From NCBI GenBank assembly GCA_903866425.1, contig CAIPNN010000232.1, positions 1 through 7,138 of the forward strand: a stretch of 7,138 nt of DNA, given 5' to 3'. Under the pieces are notes generated by a model, which was not told the origin of the DNA, made no database searches, and saw only the letters and a program-made list of their open reading frames with translations. Source of the stretch: an uncultured Actinomycetes bacterium. Lineage in GTDB: Bacteria > Actinomycetota > Thermoleophilia > Miltoncostaeales > Miltoncostaeaceae. Positions 1 through 6,700 of this stretch are shown piece after piece. Numbering within the stretch: the stretch's first letter is position 1; the number at the start of each line of letters is the position of its first letter. The translations under genes and the position numbers were made by a program.

Positions 1-1
1 A

Positions 2-229
2 GCTGCCGACCAGCAGGCCGGCATCGGATCGTGGATCATCGGCACGGCAGGCAACCGCGTCGGACTCGGGGCCCTGGCCTCGTACGAACCCGACATCGCC
101 GAGGGCGTCACCGTCAGCGCCGGACAGGTGATCGGGCGCTCAAATGGCGCGCTGCCCATTGCCTGGCGGGTGCGCGGGGCCGACGTGAGCCTCTTCCCCA
201 TGCTCGACGCCACACGCCCCTCGGACTGA
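2..229 (+). CDS. C-terminal fragment of a degenerate M23/LytM-like protein (partial, 5' end missing)
   Basis: An open frame enters from the left edge and ends at TGA 227-229, giving the last 75 residues of a longer protein. The segment GVTVSAGQVIGRSNG matches the late part of M23 (LytM) domains, where a 'v..G..V.aGQvIG..G' strand-turn precedes the HxH motif and a 'VR..g..vdP...L' ending. Here the ending reads WRVRGADVSLFPML, so the general pattern holds. The two signature histidine sites do not: the usual 'HLHFE' position reads PIAWR, and the earlier 'AHL' position reads GAL. If the assignment is right, the domain cannot bind the catalytic zinc and would act as a non-enzymatic binding or regulatory domain, as in EnvC/NlpD-type LytM factors. 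Any signal peptide or coiled coil would lie upstream, outside the window. The family call is inferred from a short pattern and is tentative; another carrier-like beta fold is possible. Confidence 0.45.
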   Translation, partial: AADQQAGIGSWIIGTAGNRVGLGALASYEPDIAEGVTVSAGQVIGRSNGALPIAWRVRGADVSLFPMLDATRPSD

Positions 230-252
230 CCGCGCCACGCGCCGCGGGCGAG

Positions 253-276
253 GCCGGTATCGTGCCCATACCCGGC
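253..276. repeat. Imperfect hairpin between the LytM-like gene and the oxidoreductase gene
   Basis: GCCGGTAT (253-260) pairs with ATACCCGGC (268-276) with one bulged C, around a 7-base loop. No T tract follows on either strand, so it does not look like a classical intrinsic terminator. It could weakly end transcription of the upstream gene or sit in the leader of the downstream one. TATCGT at 258-263 also fits a loose actinobacterial -10 (TANNNT), but no -35 is visible at the right spacing. Short GC-rich dyads arise easily by chance in such DNA. Confidence 0.25.
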
Positions 277-290
277 AGCACGCACGACTG

Positions 291-295
291 AGGAG
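291..295 (+). promoter_or_regulatory. Shine-Dalgarno AGGAG that decides the TTG start at 301
   Basis: AGGAG ends 5 bases before the TTG at 301. The next in-frame ATG, at 316, has no comparable purine-rich site at good spacing. Starting at TTG also gives MQAIR, matching the common 'MKAIR/MKAVR' N-terminus of this enzyme family. Confidence 0.75.
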
Positions 296-300
296 CACCT

Positions 301-1308
301 TTGCAGGCGATCAGGATGAATGAGCCCGGCGGGCCCGAGGTTCTTGTACTCGAGACCATTGCCGACCCGGAGCCCGGGCCCGGCGAGGTGGTGGTGGCGC
401 TCAAGGCGGCCGCCCTCAACCGGCGCGACGTGTTCGTGCGAAAGGGTGTGGCCAAGGTGCCACTTCCCCTCACCCTCGGATCCGACGGCGCAGGCATCGT
501 GCACAAGGTGGGCGCCGGTGTGTCCGGGGTCGCCGTGGGCGACGAGGTCATCATCCTGCCGTCACTCGCATGGGGCCCCGACCAGCGCGCACCCGGCGCG
601 GGCTTCCGCATTCTCGGCGGCCCCGACCAGGGCACCTATGCCGAGCAGATCGTGATTCCCGCAGAGAACGTGTACCCGAAGCCCGCCCGGCTGTCGTGGC
701 ACGAGGCCGCAGCGCTGCCGCTTGCCGGCCTCACGGCCTGGCGCTCGCTGATGACCCGCGCACGCGTGGTGCCCGGCGAGACGGTGCTGATCATCGGTAT
801 CGGCGGAGGCGTGGCCACATTCGCCCTCAACCTGGCCAAGGCCGCCGGGTGCCGCGTGGTGGTGACCTCATCATCTGACGACAAGCTCGCGGCCGCAAAG
901 GATCTGGGCGCCGACGTGGGCGTCAACTACAAGGACGCAGGCGACGAATGGCCCGCGGCCGTCAAGGAGGCCAACGGCGGCGGCGTTGACGTCGTCATCG
1001 ACTCCGTGGGGTCCACCTGGGGCGGCAGCATCGACGCATGTGCACCCGGTGGCCGCGTGGTGGTATTCGGCGGCACCGGCGGTGCCAAGGTTGACCTGCA
1101 GGTGCGGCCCGTGACCCTCGGTCAGGTGGCCCTGCTCGGCACCACCATGGGCAGCCCTGCCGAATTCCGCCAGCTGCTCGCCGCAGTTGACAACCAGACA
1201 TGGACGCCCGTCATCGACAGCGTGCGCCCCCTGGGCGACGCAGCGGCTGCGCACGAGCGTGAAGAGAACGGGCTGCACTTCGGCAAGCTCGTGCTGGACT
1301 GCCAGTGA
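301..1308 (+). CDS. Zinc-free MDR-family NAD(P)-dependent oxidoreductase (quinone oxidoreductase-like)
   Basis: This 335-residue protein is a full-length medium-chain dehydrogenase/reductase. The N-terminal GroES-like domain (about residues 1-125) has the AALNRRD and LGSDGAG motifs. The cofactor-binding Rossmann domain (about 130-275) carries GIGGGVA at 166-172, then a strand ending in VVVTSSSDDK (187-195); the small polar and basic residues there suggest NADPH rather than NADH. The catalytic-zinc cysteine and histidine of alcohol dehydrogenases are replaced by N40 and S61, and the four-cysteine structural zinc loop is absent, so it is probably a zinc-independent reductase of quinones, enones or similar carbonyls. 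Databases often call such proteins 'zinc-binding dehydrogenase' by homology alone. The physiological substrate cannot be told. It starts at TTG with a good ribosome site, and its TGA overlaps the GTG of the next gene by 4 bases, so it heads a coupled three-gene cluster. Confidence 0.88.
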   Translation: MQAIRMNEPGGPEVLVLETIADPEPGPGEVVVALKAAALNRRDVFVRKGVAKVPLPLTLGSDGAGIVHKVGAGVSGVAVGDEVIILPSLAWGPDQRAPGAGFRILGGPDQGTYAEQIVIPAENVYPKPARLSWHEAAALPLAGLTAWRSLMTRARVVPGETVLIIGIGGGVATFALNLAKAAGCRVVVTSSSDDKLAAAKDLGADVGVNYKDAGDEWPAAVKEANGGGVDVVIDSVGSTWGGSIDACAPGGRVVVFGGTGGAKVDLQVRPVTLGQVALLGTTMGSPAEFRQLLAAVDNQTWTPVIDSVRPLGDAAAAHEREENGLHFGKLVLDCQ

Positions 1309-1730
1309 GCACCGACAACCCACAGGCCGCTGTTGACGCCCGCCAGGCGCAGCTTCGCAACTGGTGCGCCCTGATCGGCGGCGCCGGCGCGGTGCTCAGC
1401 TTTCTCGCGGCCTTCCGGGCATTCGATGTCCTCTCGTTCGGTGGCCTGTTCGACACCTTCGCGCCACGCGCGGGAACGCTCAACGGTGGGATCGCCATGC
1501 TCATGGCGCTCATCACCATCGGCGGGGCCATCGTGGTGCGACGGTCGCCTGCGCTCGGAAGCGCACTGCTCTACGTGGGCGGCTGCGGCGGCTTCCTTGC
1601 CTGCGGGGGAATCTGGTTCATTCCCGGCATCCTCACGCTGGTCGCCGCGAACATGGCGTTGTGGGCCATCTCCGACCCCTTCACGCACCCGCATGAGGGC
1701 TCGGCCGGGGCGAAGGCCGCACGCAGCTGA
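1305..1730 (+). CDS. Small four-helix membrane protein of unknown function
   Basis: A 141-residue protein starts at GTG 1305, overlapping the upstream stop (GTGA). Four hydrophobic stretches are visible, at about residues 20-40, 61-78, 83-101 and 103-123, with polar ends (N-terminal 19 residues and a C-terminal tail with PFTHPHEGS). The third and fourth helices are very glycine-rich, with cysteines 94 and 100 and a WFIPGILTL stretch reminiscent of small DUF4064-type membrane proteins; that likeness is only by eye. There is no good Shine-Dalgarno, so translation probably depends on ribosomes finishing the oxidoreductase gene. Its stop TGA shares its last base with the ATG of the aminopeptidase gene. 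No catalytic motif is seen, and no function is proposed beyond a plasma-membrane location. Confidence 0.75.
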   Translation: MSTDNPQAAVDARQAQLRNWCALIGGAGAVLSFLAAFRAFDVLSFGGLFDTFAPRAGTLNGGIAMLMALITIGGAIVVRRSPALGSALLYVGGCGGFLACGGIWFIPGILTLVAANMALWAISDPFTHPHEGSAGAKAARS

Positions 1731-2770
1731 TGGACATCACCCTGCTTCGTGCCCTGGCGGAGGCATCTGGCCCGTCGGGGCACGAGGACCGGGTGCGCGC
1801 CATCGTGCGCGAGCAGCTCGACGGCCTGGCTGATCGGGTGGACACCGACCCGATGGGATGCCTCGACGGCGTGCGCGTGGCCACAGATGATTCGCCCGGG
1901 CGGCTCATGCTGGCCGCCCACATGGACGAGATCGGGCTGATGATCACGCACGTCGACGAGCGCGGGTTCGCCCGATTCATCCCGCTCGGGGGCTGGGACG
2001 CCAAGACGCTGGTTGACCAGCGCGTGCTGGTGCAGGGGCGCGAGGATCTGGTGGGAATCGTGGGCACCACGGCAATTCACCTGATGGATGAAGCAGCCCG
2101 CGGGCGCGCCCCGAAGATTGAGGACCTGGCCATCGACCTGTGCATGGATGGCGAGCGGGCGCAGCAACTGGTGCGACCGGGCGACGTGGCCACCCGCATC
2201 CGCGACCTTGCCGAGGTGGGCGATCTGGTCACTGGCAAGGCGCTCGACAACCGCGTGGGCGTGTACGTGATGCTCGAGGGCCTCCGCGCCGCCGGACCGG
2301 CAAAGGTCGAGGTGCACGCCACCGCCACCGCGCAGGAGGAGGTCGGGCTTCGGGGCGCCCGCATTGCCGCCCACCGCATCGCACCCCACATCGCCGTGGC
2401 AATCGACACCTGCCCCGCCGACGACGGGCCCGGCACTCCCAAGGATGGCCCCACCACGCGGCTTGGCAAGGGGGCAGCGATCCGGGTGATGGATGCCAGC
2501 GCCATCGGCAACCCCGAGTTGGTCGATCTGATGGTGACGATCGCCGGCGAGCGCGACATTCCGGTGCAGATGCACGTCTCGGGCCGCGGTGGCACCGACA
2601 CCCAGAGCATTCAGCTGGCCGGGGAAGGCGCCATCGCCGGCTGCATCTCAATCCCCACGCGGTACGTGCACACCGCCGTCGAGGCATGCCACCCCGACGA
2701 CATCGACGCCGCGGTGGCACTCACCGCCGCCGTCATTGAGGAGGCCCATCGCCTCCTCCCGGCCAGCTAG
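1730..2770 (+). CDS. M42-family metallo-aminopeptidase (glutamyl aminopeptidase/FrvX/TET-like)
   Basis: This 346-residue protein has the usual length of M42 peptidases, which trim N-terminal residues from peptides in the cytoplasm with a two-metal centre, often as 12-subunit tetrahedral particles. All expected active-site residues are present in order: H64 and D66 in AAHMDEIG, bridging D173 in GKALDNRVG, catalytic E203 and metal ligand E204 in AQEEVGLRGA, D226 in AIDTCPADD, and H314 in RYVHTAVE. The insert between H64 and D173 forms the dimerisation domain (about residues 75-165). The start ATG shares its A with the preceding TGA (TGATG), and only a weak GAAGG lies upstream, so translation is likely coupled. 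M42 proteins are often mislabelled endoglucanase; the intact peptidase ligands argue against that. Substrate preference (acidic, leucine or other) cannot be read from the sequence. The stop codon lies in the CTAG shared with the convergent gene. Confidence 0.93.
   Translation: MDITLLRALAEASGPSGHEDRVRAIVREQLDGLADRVDTDPMGCLDGVRVATDDSPGRLMLAAHMDEIGLMITHVDERGFARFIPLGGWDAKTLVDQRVLVQGREDLVGIVGTTAIHLMDEAARGRAPKIEDLAIDLCMDGERAQQLVRPGDVATRIRDLAEVGDLVTGKALDNRVGVYVMLEGLRAAGPAKVEVHATATAQEEVGLRGARIAAHRIAPHIAVAIDTCPADDGPGTPKDGPTTRLGKGAAIRVMDASAIGNPELVDLMVTIAGERDIPVQMHVSGRGGTDTQSIQLAGEGAIAGCISIPTRYVHTAVEACHPDDIDAAVALTAAVIEEAHRLLPAS
2767..2770. other. Shared CTAG palindrome: convergent stop codons on both strands
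   Basis: TAG at 2768-2770 ends the plus-strand aminopeptidase gene, and the complement of CTA at 2767-2769 gives TAG for the minus-strand rhomboid gene. The two coding regions therefore overlap tail to tail by 4 bases. This leaves no space for a conventional terminator between them, and no hairpin followed by a T run is visible around the junction. Confidence 0.9.
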
Positions 2771-3612
2771 GCCCAGATCACCGCCAGGGCGAACCCGCCC
2801 GCGATCACCGCCACGAGACCGCCAATGACGGCAGGGCTCCAGCGCCCGTATGCCATGTGACCGCGCCCGTAGCCCGAGAGCACGATGGCTGCGAGGAACC
2901 CGCCGACGATGCCGCCGAGGTGCCCGCCGATCGAAATGCCCGGGATGACAAAGGTGAGCCCGAGGTTGAGCAGCAGAAACACGCCGAGGCCCGACCCGAG
3001 CAGCGCCATCCCCTGCTGGCGCTCCAGCACGAGCAGTGCCGCCATCAGACCGTAGATACCGCCCGACGCCCCCACGGTGAGCGCGTCCGGGGCCATGAGC
3101 AGTGCACCCGCACTGCCCCACACCACGCTCGACAGGAACACCATCCCCAGCCGCGTTGATCCCGCGTAGCGCTCGAGCGCACCGCCAAGCCACCACAACA
3201 CGATCATGTTGAAGATCAGGTGAATGAGGCCCGCATGCACGAAGGCCGCCGTGATGATGCGGTACCACTGGCCATCGGCGACAAACGGCCCGAACAGCCC
3301 CAGATCGACCGCAATCTGGGAATTGCCGCCGCCGTTCAGGCCGAGCCCCTGCGCGAGTTCCACGATGGTCACCAGCACACACACCGCGATGATGGCCACG
3401 GTGAGCGGCGCGCCACCTGCCGCAGGCGCCAGGTTCAGGCGCCCCATTCGCCCCTTGGCAGGCCGTGACGGCGCCCCACCGGCGCAGTCGGGGCACCGGA
3501 TTCCCACGGCTGCCGTGCGCATGCAATCGGTGCAGACAGGCTGCCCGCACGACGAGCAGGCAAGCAGGGTTTCCCGGTCGGGGTGCCGGTGGCATCGCAT
3601 GGTCTCGTTCAC
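2767..3612 (-). CDS. Rhomboid-family intramembrane serine protease with N-terminal zinc finger
   Basis: The 281-residue product would cut membrane-embedded substrates within the bilayer. The N-terminus has paired zinc ligands C7/H10, C19/C22, C27/C30 and C40/C43, a B-box-like two-zinc arrangement common on actinobacterial rhomboids. A basic linker (about 50-58) follows. The membrane part has helices at about 70-88, 124-143, 153-172, 178-195, 204-221, 228-246 and 260-279, a six-helix core plus one C-terminal helix. Signature residues are QWYRIITAAFVH in loop 1, the HAGLIHLIFN motif with H126, H131 and N135, the catalytic serine S183 in GASGG, and the catalytic histidine H231 in GGHLGG. Both catalytic residues are intact. 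The start is taken as GTG 3612; an ATG at 3600 (residue 5) is the alternative, and both keep all zinc ligands. Neither has a clear Shine-Dalgarno. The gene converges on the aminopeptidase gene and diverges from gltB. Substrates are unknown. Confidence 0.93.
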   Translation of the reverse strand: MNETMRCHRHPDRETLLACSSCGQPVCTDCMRTAAVGIRCPDCAGGAPSRPAKGRMGRLNLAPAAGGAPLTVAIIAVCVLVTIVELAQGLGLNGGGNSQIAVDLGLFGPFVADGQWYRIITAAFVHAGLIHLIFNMIVLWWLGGALERYAGSTRLGMVFLSSVVWGSAGALLMAPDALTVGASGGIYGLMAALLVLERQQGMALLGSGLGVFLLLNLGLTFVIPGISIGGHLGGIVGGFLAAIVLSGYGRGHMAYGRWSPAVIGGLVAVIAGGFALAVIWA

Positions 3613-3620
3613 GTCGTGCC

Positions 3621-3626
3621 ATGGTA
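3621..3626 (-). promoter_or_regulatory. Possible -10 element for a leaderless rhomboid transcript
   Basis: On the minus strand TACCAT fits the actinobacterial -10 pattern TANNNT and ends 8 bases before the GTG start at 3612. A transcript starting the usual distance downstream would begin at or beside the start codon, which agrees with the lack of a ribosome site. The nearest -35-like hexamer, TTGCTG, is only 14 bases away, shorter than normal, so the call is weak. Confidence 0.3.
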
Positions 3627-3686
3627 CTCGTGCATCCCATCAGCAAGGGGGAACGGCCGTCCCATGCGACCGGGGCAACACGCCCG

Positions 3687-3715
3687 TTGACACCGGCCCC
3701 GAGGACGTATTCACT
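3687..3715 (+). promoter_or_regulatory. Putative sigma-70-type promoter of gltB
   Basis: A perfect -35 hexamer TTGACA lies at 3687-3692. At 17-base spacing the -10 would be TTCACT (3710-3715), which is weak; TATTCA (3708-3713) at 15 bases is an alternative. Transcription would begin near 3722, giving a leader of about 25 bases that contains the Shine-Dalgarno. It lies in the 134-base gap (3613-3746) between divergent genes, the only place for a gltB promoter close to its start. An imperfect dyad covers the -35 (CGGGG 3671-3675 with CCCCG 3697-3701, and inside it CAAC 3676-3679 with GTTG 3686-3689) and might be a regulator site. The promoter is inferred from motif and position only. Confidence 0.5.
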
Positions 3716-3734
3716 ACCCGTTCGCCCCAACCCG

Positions 3735-3740
3735 AAGAGG
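3735..3740 (+). promoter_or_regulatory. Shine-Dalgarno AAGAGG that decides the TTG start of gltB
   Basis: AAGAGG ends 6 bases before TTG 3747. The next in-frame candidate, GTG 3762, lacks a site at proper spacing. The TTG choice gives a 24-residue leader before the catalytic cysteine, in the range of short glutamate synthase propeptides. Confidence 0.65.
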
Positions 3741-3746
3741 CTTCAT

Positions 3747-6700
3747 TTGACCACGACGCCCGTGCCGTTCGCAACGACTCCGCCGCCCGGGCTCCCTGAG
3801 CTCCGGGAGCACGATGCCTGCGCCCTCGCGGCCTTCGCCACGAAGGACGGTCTGCCGTCCCACGACGTGGTGGAGCGGGCAGTGATTGCGCTCGACATGA
3901 TGGTGCACCGCGCCGGCAGCGTTGACGGCGAGGGCGATGGTTCGGGCATCCAGGTGGACATTCCGCGCCCCCTGTGGGCCGCACGGCTTTCCGGTGCCGG
4001 ACATGACGCCGCGCTGGCCGACGACCCCCGCTTCGTCGTCGCGCACGTGTTCTTCGAGGGCTCCGAGGTGGCCGACCGCGAACTGCCCGAGCTTCTCGAA
4101 GTGGTTCGTGCACACGGGTTCGAGGTGCTGCTGTCGGGCGAGGGCGACATCGATCGCACCGCACTCGGGCCGCGCGCTGCCGAGACGCCGCCGGTGTTCT
4201 GGCAGCTCGCACTGCTGGCCGCCGATGCCGCGACGGCATCGCGCGAGTGCTACCGCGCCATGGTCGCAGTGGAGAAGGCACTTACCTGCCACGTGGCCTC
4301 ATTCTCGGCCAACGACTGCGTCTACAAGGTGCTCGGACAGCCGCTCGTGCTGCCGAGGTTCTACCCCGAGTTGGCCGACCCCGCATTCGCGTCGTCGCGT
4401 GTCATCGCCCACAACCGCTACTCCACCAACACGTACCCCACGTTCAGCCGTGTGCAGCCGTTCGCCATCCTCGGCCACAACGGTGAGATCAACACCATCG
4501 CGCAGTTGCGCGAGCAGTCACGTCAGCTCGGGCTGCCCGTCACGCGCGACGGCTCCGACTCGCAGGACCTGAACCGCCTGCTCGAGGGCCTCATCTTCGA
4601 GAAGCGCCTCTCGCTGCTCGAAGCCGTCGAGTTCGCCTTCCCGCCCATTCTGGGCGAGGTGCACCGCCTGCCGAACGACCTGCAGGATCTCTACGTGCAC
4701 TACCGCGAGGCTTGGGGGCCGTATGCCCAGGGCCCCGTGGCGCTTGCCACCCGCGCGGGCGACGAGATGGTGTTCTCGGTTGACGCACTCGGCCTGCGCC
4801 CGCTGTGGTGGGTGGAAACCGCCGACCTGTACGTGGCCTCGTCCGAGCCGGGCATCGTGCCCGTGCACGAGTTGGTTTCTGACCCCTGCCCGCTCGCCCC
4901 TGGCGAGAAGGTGGCACTGGTGGGCACCCCCGACGGCGCCCCGCGGGTGCTCACGTACCCCGAGGTGCAGCGCGAGGTGCACGCACGTGCAAGCGCCCGC
5001 GGCGGCCTGCCGCACGCAGAGGCACGTGCACGTCTGGCCGGTGGCCTCGAGCCCGTCACCCAGCCCTGGGTGGGCGATGACGACCCGGTGCACGAGACGC
5101 CCCTGAACTTGCTGCTGGCCTCGGCCGGCTGGATTGAGGGCGACAAGCAGCAGGTGCAGTTCCACGCCGATCGCGGCGCGGAGCCCATCGGGTCGCTCGG
5201 CTGGGATGGCCCGCTTGGGCCGCTCTCCCCCGTCGCCGTGCCGCTGTCGGATTACCTGCAGGAGACCGTGGCCGTGGTGACCAACCCGGCCATCGACCGC
5301 GAGCGCGAGGTGGAGCACTTCTCCACGCGCGTCGTGCTCGGTCGCCGACCGCCCATCGAGGGTGTCGAGCCCACACCGCCGCAGCGCTGCGAGCTGCGCA
5401 TGCCCATCATCATCGGCGCCATGCGCCCCGGGGTGCAGGTGAGCCTGCCTGAGCTCCGCCGTGTGGCCGCCGGGCAGGGTGTGGCAGTGATGGAAGACGT
5501 GCACGCCGCCTGGGGCGACCGCTACCACCGCCTGCCGCTCTACTTCAGCAGCGCCCACACCACTGCCGAACACGTCGACCGTCTGCGCGAGGCCGCCGTC
5601 GACGCCGTGCGTGCCGGCGCCGAGATCCTGGTGCTGGAAGACCGCCTGGCCACACCCGACCAGCGCGTCATCGACCCGCACCTCGCCGTCGCCGTGGTTG
5701 ACAAGGCACTGCGGGAGGCGACCGACGGCGACACGGGAACAGCACTGCGTCGCCACGTGAGCATCGTGCTCAAGTCGGCCGGCATCAGGAACGTGCACGA
5801 CATCATGGTCGCCGTGGGCTTTGGTGCCGACGCCCTGTGCCCGTACGCCATGCTCGAGCAGGCCATCAACGACTCACCCGAGCCGGAGGCCGCTGCCGGC
5901 CGTCTGCTCGACGCCCTTGAGAAGGGCATGGAGAAGGTGCTCTCCACACTGGGCATCCACGAGCTGCGCGGGTACGGCCGTCTGGTGTCCGCCATCGGCG
6001 TGGCACCCGAGGTGCTCGACGCACTGGGCATCCCCGGATTCTGCGCATCCGCTGGCCGTGGTCTCGACTTCGCCAAGCTCGACGTGCTGGCCGAGCAGGG
6101 TCGTCAGATCCGCACCGGCGAGGTGGACGCGAGCAAGGTCAAGCTGCCGCGCATGTACCCCAAGGTGTGGAAGGCCCTCGCCCGCGTCGCCAACAGCGAG
6201 CGCGGCTATGAGGAATTCGCAGAGACGTGCCAGAAGCTTGAGGATGACCAGCCCGTGGCAATCCGCCACGCCATCGGCCTGCAGCTGGCGCCCGAAGGCG
6301 AGCGCATTCCCGCCGCTCAGGTGAGCAGCAATGTCGCCGGCCACAACCTGCCCTTCCTCATCTCGTCAATGAGCTTCGGGAGTCAGGGCGAGACGCCGTT
6401 CCGCGCCTACGCCGAGGCCGCCTACCGCGCCGACATGCTCGCCATGAACGGCGAGGGTGGCGAGATCCAGGACATGTACGGCAAGTACCCGCGGCACCGC
6501 GGCGTGCAGATCGCCTCGGGTCGCTTCGGCATCTCGTCGGAGTGCCTCAACTCGTCGGAGTGGATCGAGATCAAGATCGGCCAGGGTGCCAAGCCCGGCG
6601 AGGGTGGTCACCTTCCCGGTTCGAAGGTGACCGAGGCCATCGCCGCCGCGCGTAACGCCACGGTGGGTTCTGACCTCATCAGCCCGTCAAACAACCACGA

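Noticed and set aside
31..291. Plus-strand 86-codon frame at the left edge
   Set aside because: It is arginine-rich and overlaps, out of frame, the LytM-like reading frame, which has better codon use and a coherent beta-strand pattern.
316..318. ATG as alternative start of the oxidoreductase gene
   Set aside because: It lacks a Shine-Dalgarno at proper spacing and would remove the conserved 'M-x-A-I-R' N-terminus; TTG 301 has AGGAG 5 bases upstream.
1571..2575. Minus-strand open frame of 334 codons opposite the membrane protein and aminopeptidase genes
   Set aside because: It is a shadow of the M42 gene, whose full set of metal ligands is intact on the plus strand; the antisense product shows no family pattern.
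2758..2800. Search for an intrinsic terminator between the convergent aminopeptidase and rhomboid genes
   Set aside because: No stable hairpin followed by a T run is visible on either strand.
2648..3730. Minus-strand open frame of 360 codons starting upstream of the rhomboid gene
   Set aside because: It is another frame of the same strand as the rhomboid gene. The rhomboid frame carries the zinc ligands, membrane helices and catalytic motifs; this one is arginine-rich with no coherent helices.
4518..5798. Long open frame on the minus strand (426 codons) opposite gltB
   Set aside because: It is fully antisense to a frame with clear GltB motifs. Its translation is rich in H, G, V, A and R in the pattern produced by reading opposite GC-rich codons, and shows no recognisable domain.
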